Part shown: piece by piece, positions 63,450 through 64,000 of the stretch
How the letters are laid out: each line of letters begins with the position of its first letter
How positions within the stretch are numbered: position 1 is the stretch's first letter
Origin: DATBVX01 sp963810775
GTDB taxonomy: Bacteria > Pseudomonadota > Gammaproteobacteria > Steroidobacterales > Steroidobacteraceae
Assembly: GCA_963810775.1 (NCBI GenBank)
Contig: CAWEOT010000010.1
Location: 1-64,000, forward strand
Reading direction: 5' to 3'
Length of the DNA stretch: 64,000 nt
Position numbers and translations under genes: made by a program
Notes under the pieces: model-generated
Databases searched by the model: none
What the model saw: the letters and a program-made list of their open reading frames with translations, nothing else
Told to the model about the DNA's origin: nothing

Positions 63450-64000
63450 AGCGCCGGTCGCTTCTGCTGCTGAGTATTGCGTGCTTTGGCTATGCGCTTC
63501 TGTACGTGCCGATCCTGTCGGTGGTGATCTACTCGTTCAATGCCTCGCGCCTCGTGACGCTCTGGGGAGGCTTCTCGACGCGCTGGTACGTAAGTCTGCT
63601 CGCGGACGATGAGTTGCTGGCCGCGGCCTTTCTGAGTCTGCGCATCGCCATCGTGAGTGCCACGCTGGCAACCGCACTTGGCGCATTGGTTGCGCTCGCC
63701 CTGCACCGCGTGCAAAGGCTGCGGGGACGAATTCTGCTGAGCGGCATGGTTACCGCCCCTCTCGTGATGCCGGAAATCATCACCGGCCTGTCGCTGCTGT
63801 TCCTGTTCATCTCGATGGCCAATGCGATCGGCTGGCCTGCGACTCGTGGGGCAACCACCATCACGATTGCGCATATCACGTTCTCCATGGCGTACGTGGT
63901 GGTCGTGGTTCGCTCGCGGCTCGCGGCCCTGGACGAGTCGCTCGAGGAAGCAGCCATGGATCTCGGCGGCAAGCCGGTGGCCGTCTTTTTCGACATCACG
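63446..64000 (+). CDS. ABC transporter permease (PotC type), truncated by window edge
   Basis: The frame starts at ATG 63446, overlapping the previous stop, and stays open for 185 codons to the end of the window. It shows a first helix (LLLLSIACFGYALLYVPILS), PotC-like SFNASRLVTLWGGFSTRWY, and an EAA loop beginning LEEAAMDLGGKPVAVFFDIT. Roughly the last third is missing. It completes a PotDABC-type importer. Confidence 0.92.
   Translation, partial: MKRRSLLLLSIACFGYALLYVPILSVVIYSFNASRLVTLWGGFSTRWYVSLLADDELLAAAFLSLRIAIVSATLATALGALVALALHRVQRLRGRILLSGMVTAPLVMPEIITGLSLLFLFISMANAIGWPATRGATTITIAHITFSMAYVVVVVRSRLAALDESLEEAAMDLGGKPVAVFFDIT

Overview
The window is 64 kb of GC-rich, densely coded bacterial chromosome. 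Gene content points to an aerobic proteobacterium: Lon with an adjacent Hsp20, M13/M28/DUF885 exported peptidases, LytTR-type two-component signalling, Rieske and VAO-type oxidases, and Tat-exported molybdoenzymes. The style resembles Steroidobacteraceae or a related gammaproteobacterial group, but that placement is an impression and not a demonstrated result. I saw no rRNA, tRNA, insertion sequence, phage gene or CRISPR array. Both window edges cut genes: a histidine kinase on the left and a PotC-type permease on the right.

Layout, 0-25 kb: end of a LytS-type kinase, a perfect 27-bp inverted repeat, and its LytTR regulator; an AraC regulator; a trypsin-like/PDZ protein that has lost catalytic residues; an M13 peptidase; a carboxyltransferase/HAD pair; a fused alkylation-repair protein (Ogt plus AlkA); AraC, ArsR, START-domain and glutathione-transferase genes; a CmcJ-like oxidoreductase; an M28 peptidase coupled to a SufS-like protein lacking the catalytic Cys; ChrB with a LysE exporter; a lipoprotein; a DHA2 drug exporter; Hsp20-Lon; HutD; an MFS carrier; a secreted cupin.

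25-44 kb: an operon of porin, cupredoxin-like protein and a frameshifted membrane adenylate cyclase; two very small membrane/exported proteins; aldose epimerase; a cytochrome b / molybdopterin pair; a minus-strand group of FAD monooxygenase, alpha/beta hydrolase and frameshifted VAO-type flavoprotein; an orphan E1 alpha/beta pair; a DUF885 peptidase; and a complete E1 alpha, E1 beta, E2 set.

44.6-64 kb is the most unusual part. It looks like a catabolic island for an imported (poly)amine or N-methylated amine. A single ORF joins a TetR/BetI-type repressor to a Rieske non-haem iron oxygenase alpha subunit, preceded by a 40-bp interrupted palindrome. Opposite it runs a tightly coupled eight-gene operon: class III aminotransferase, two PYROXD2/CrtI-like flavin oxidoreductases, GcvT-like protein, ADP-forming acyl-CoA synthetase, aldehyde dehydrogenase, enoyl-CoA hydratase and PuuA-like glutamine synthetase. 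Divergent from that operon is a second BetI-type regulator that is paralogous to the repressor half of the fusion, followed by an acyl-CoA dehydrogenase and a PotDABC-type ABC importer. The two regulator genes share a DNA element (ACTGAATAG ... TCATTGA), which suggests one regulon. The substrate is unknown. Uptake, gamma-glutamylation, oxidative demethylation or deamination, aldehyde oxidation, CoA activation and beta-oxidation steps are all represented.
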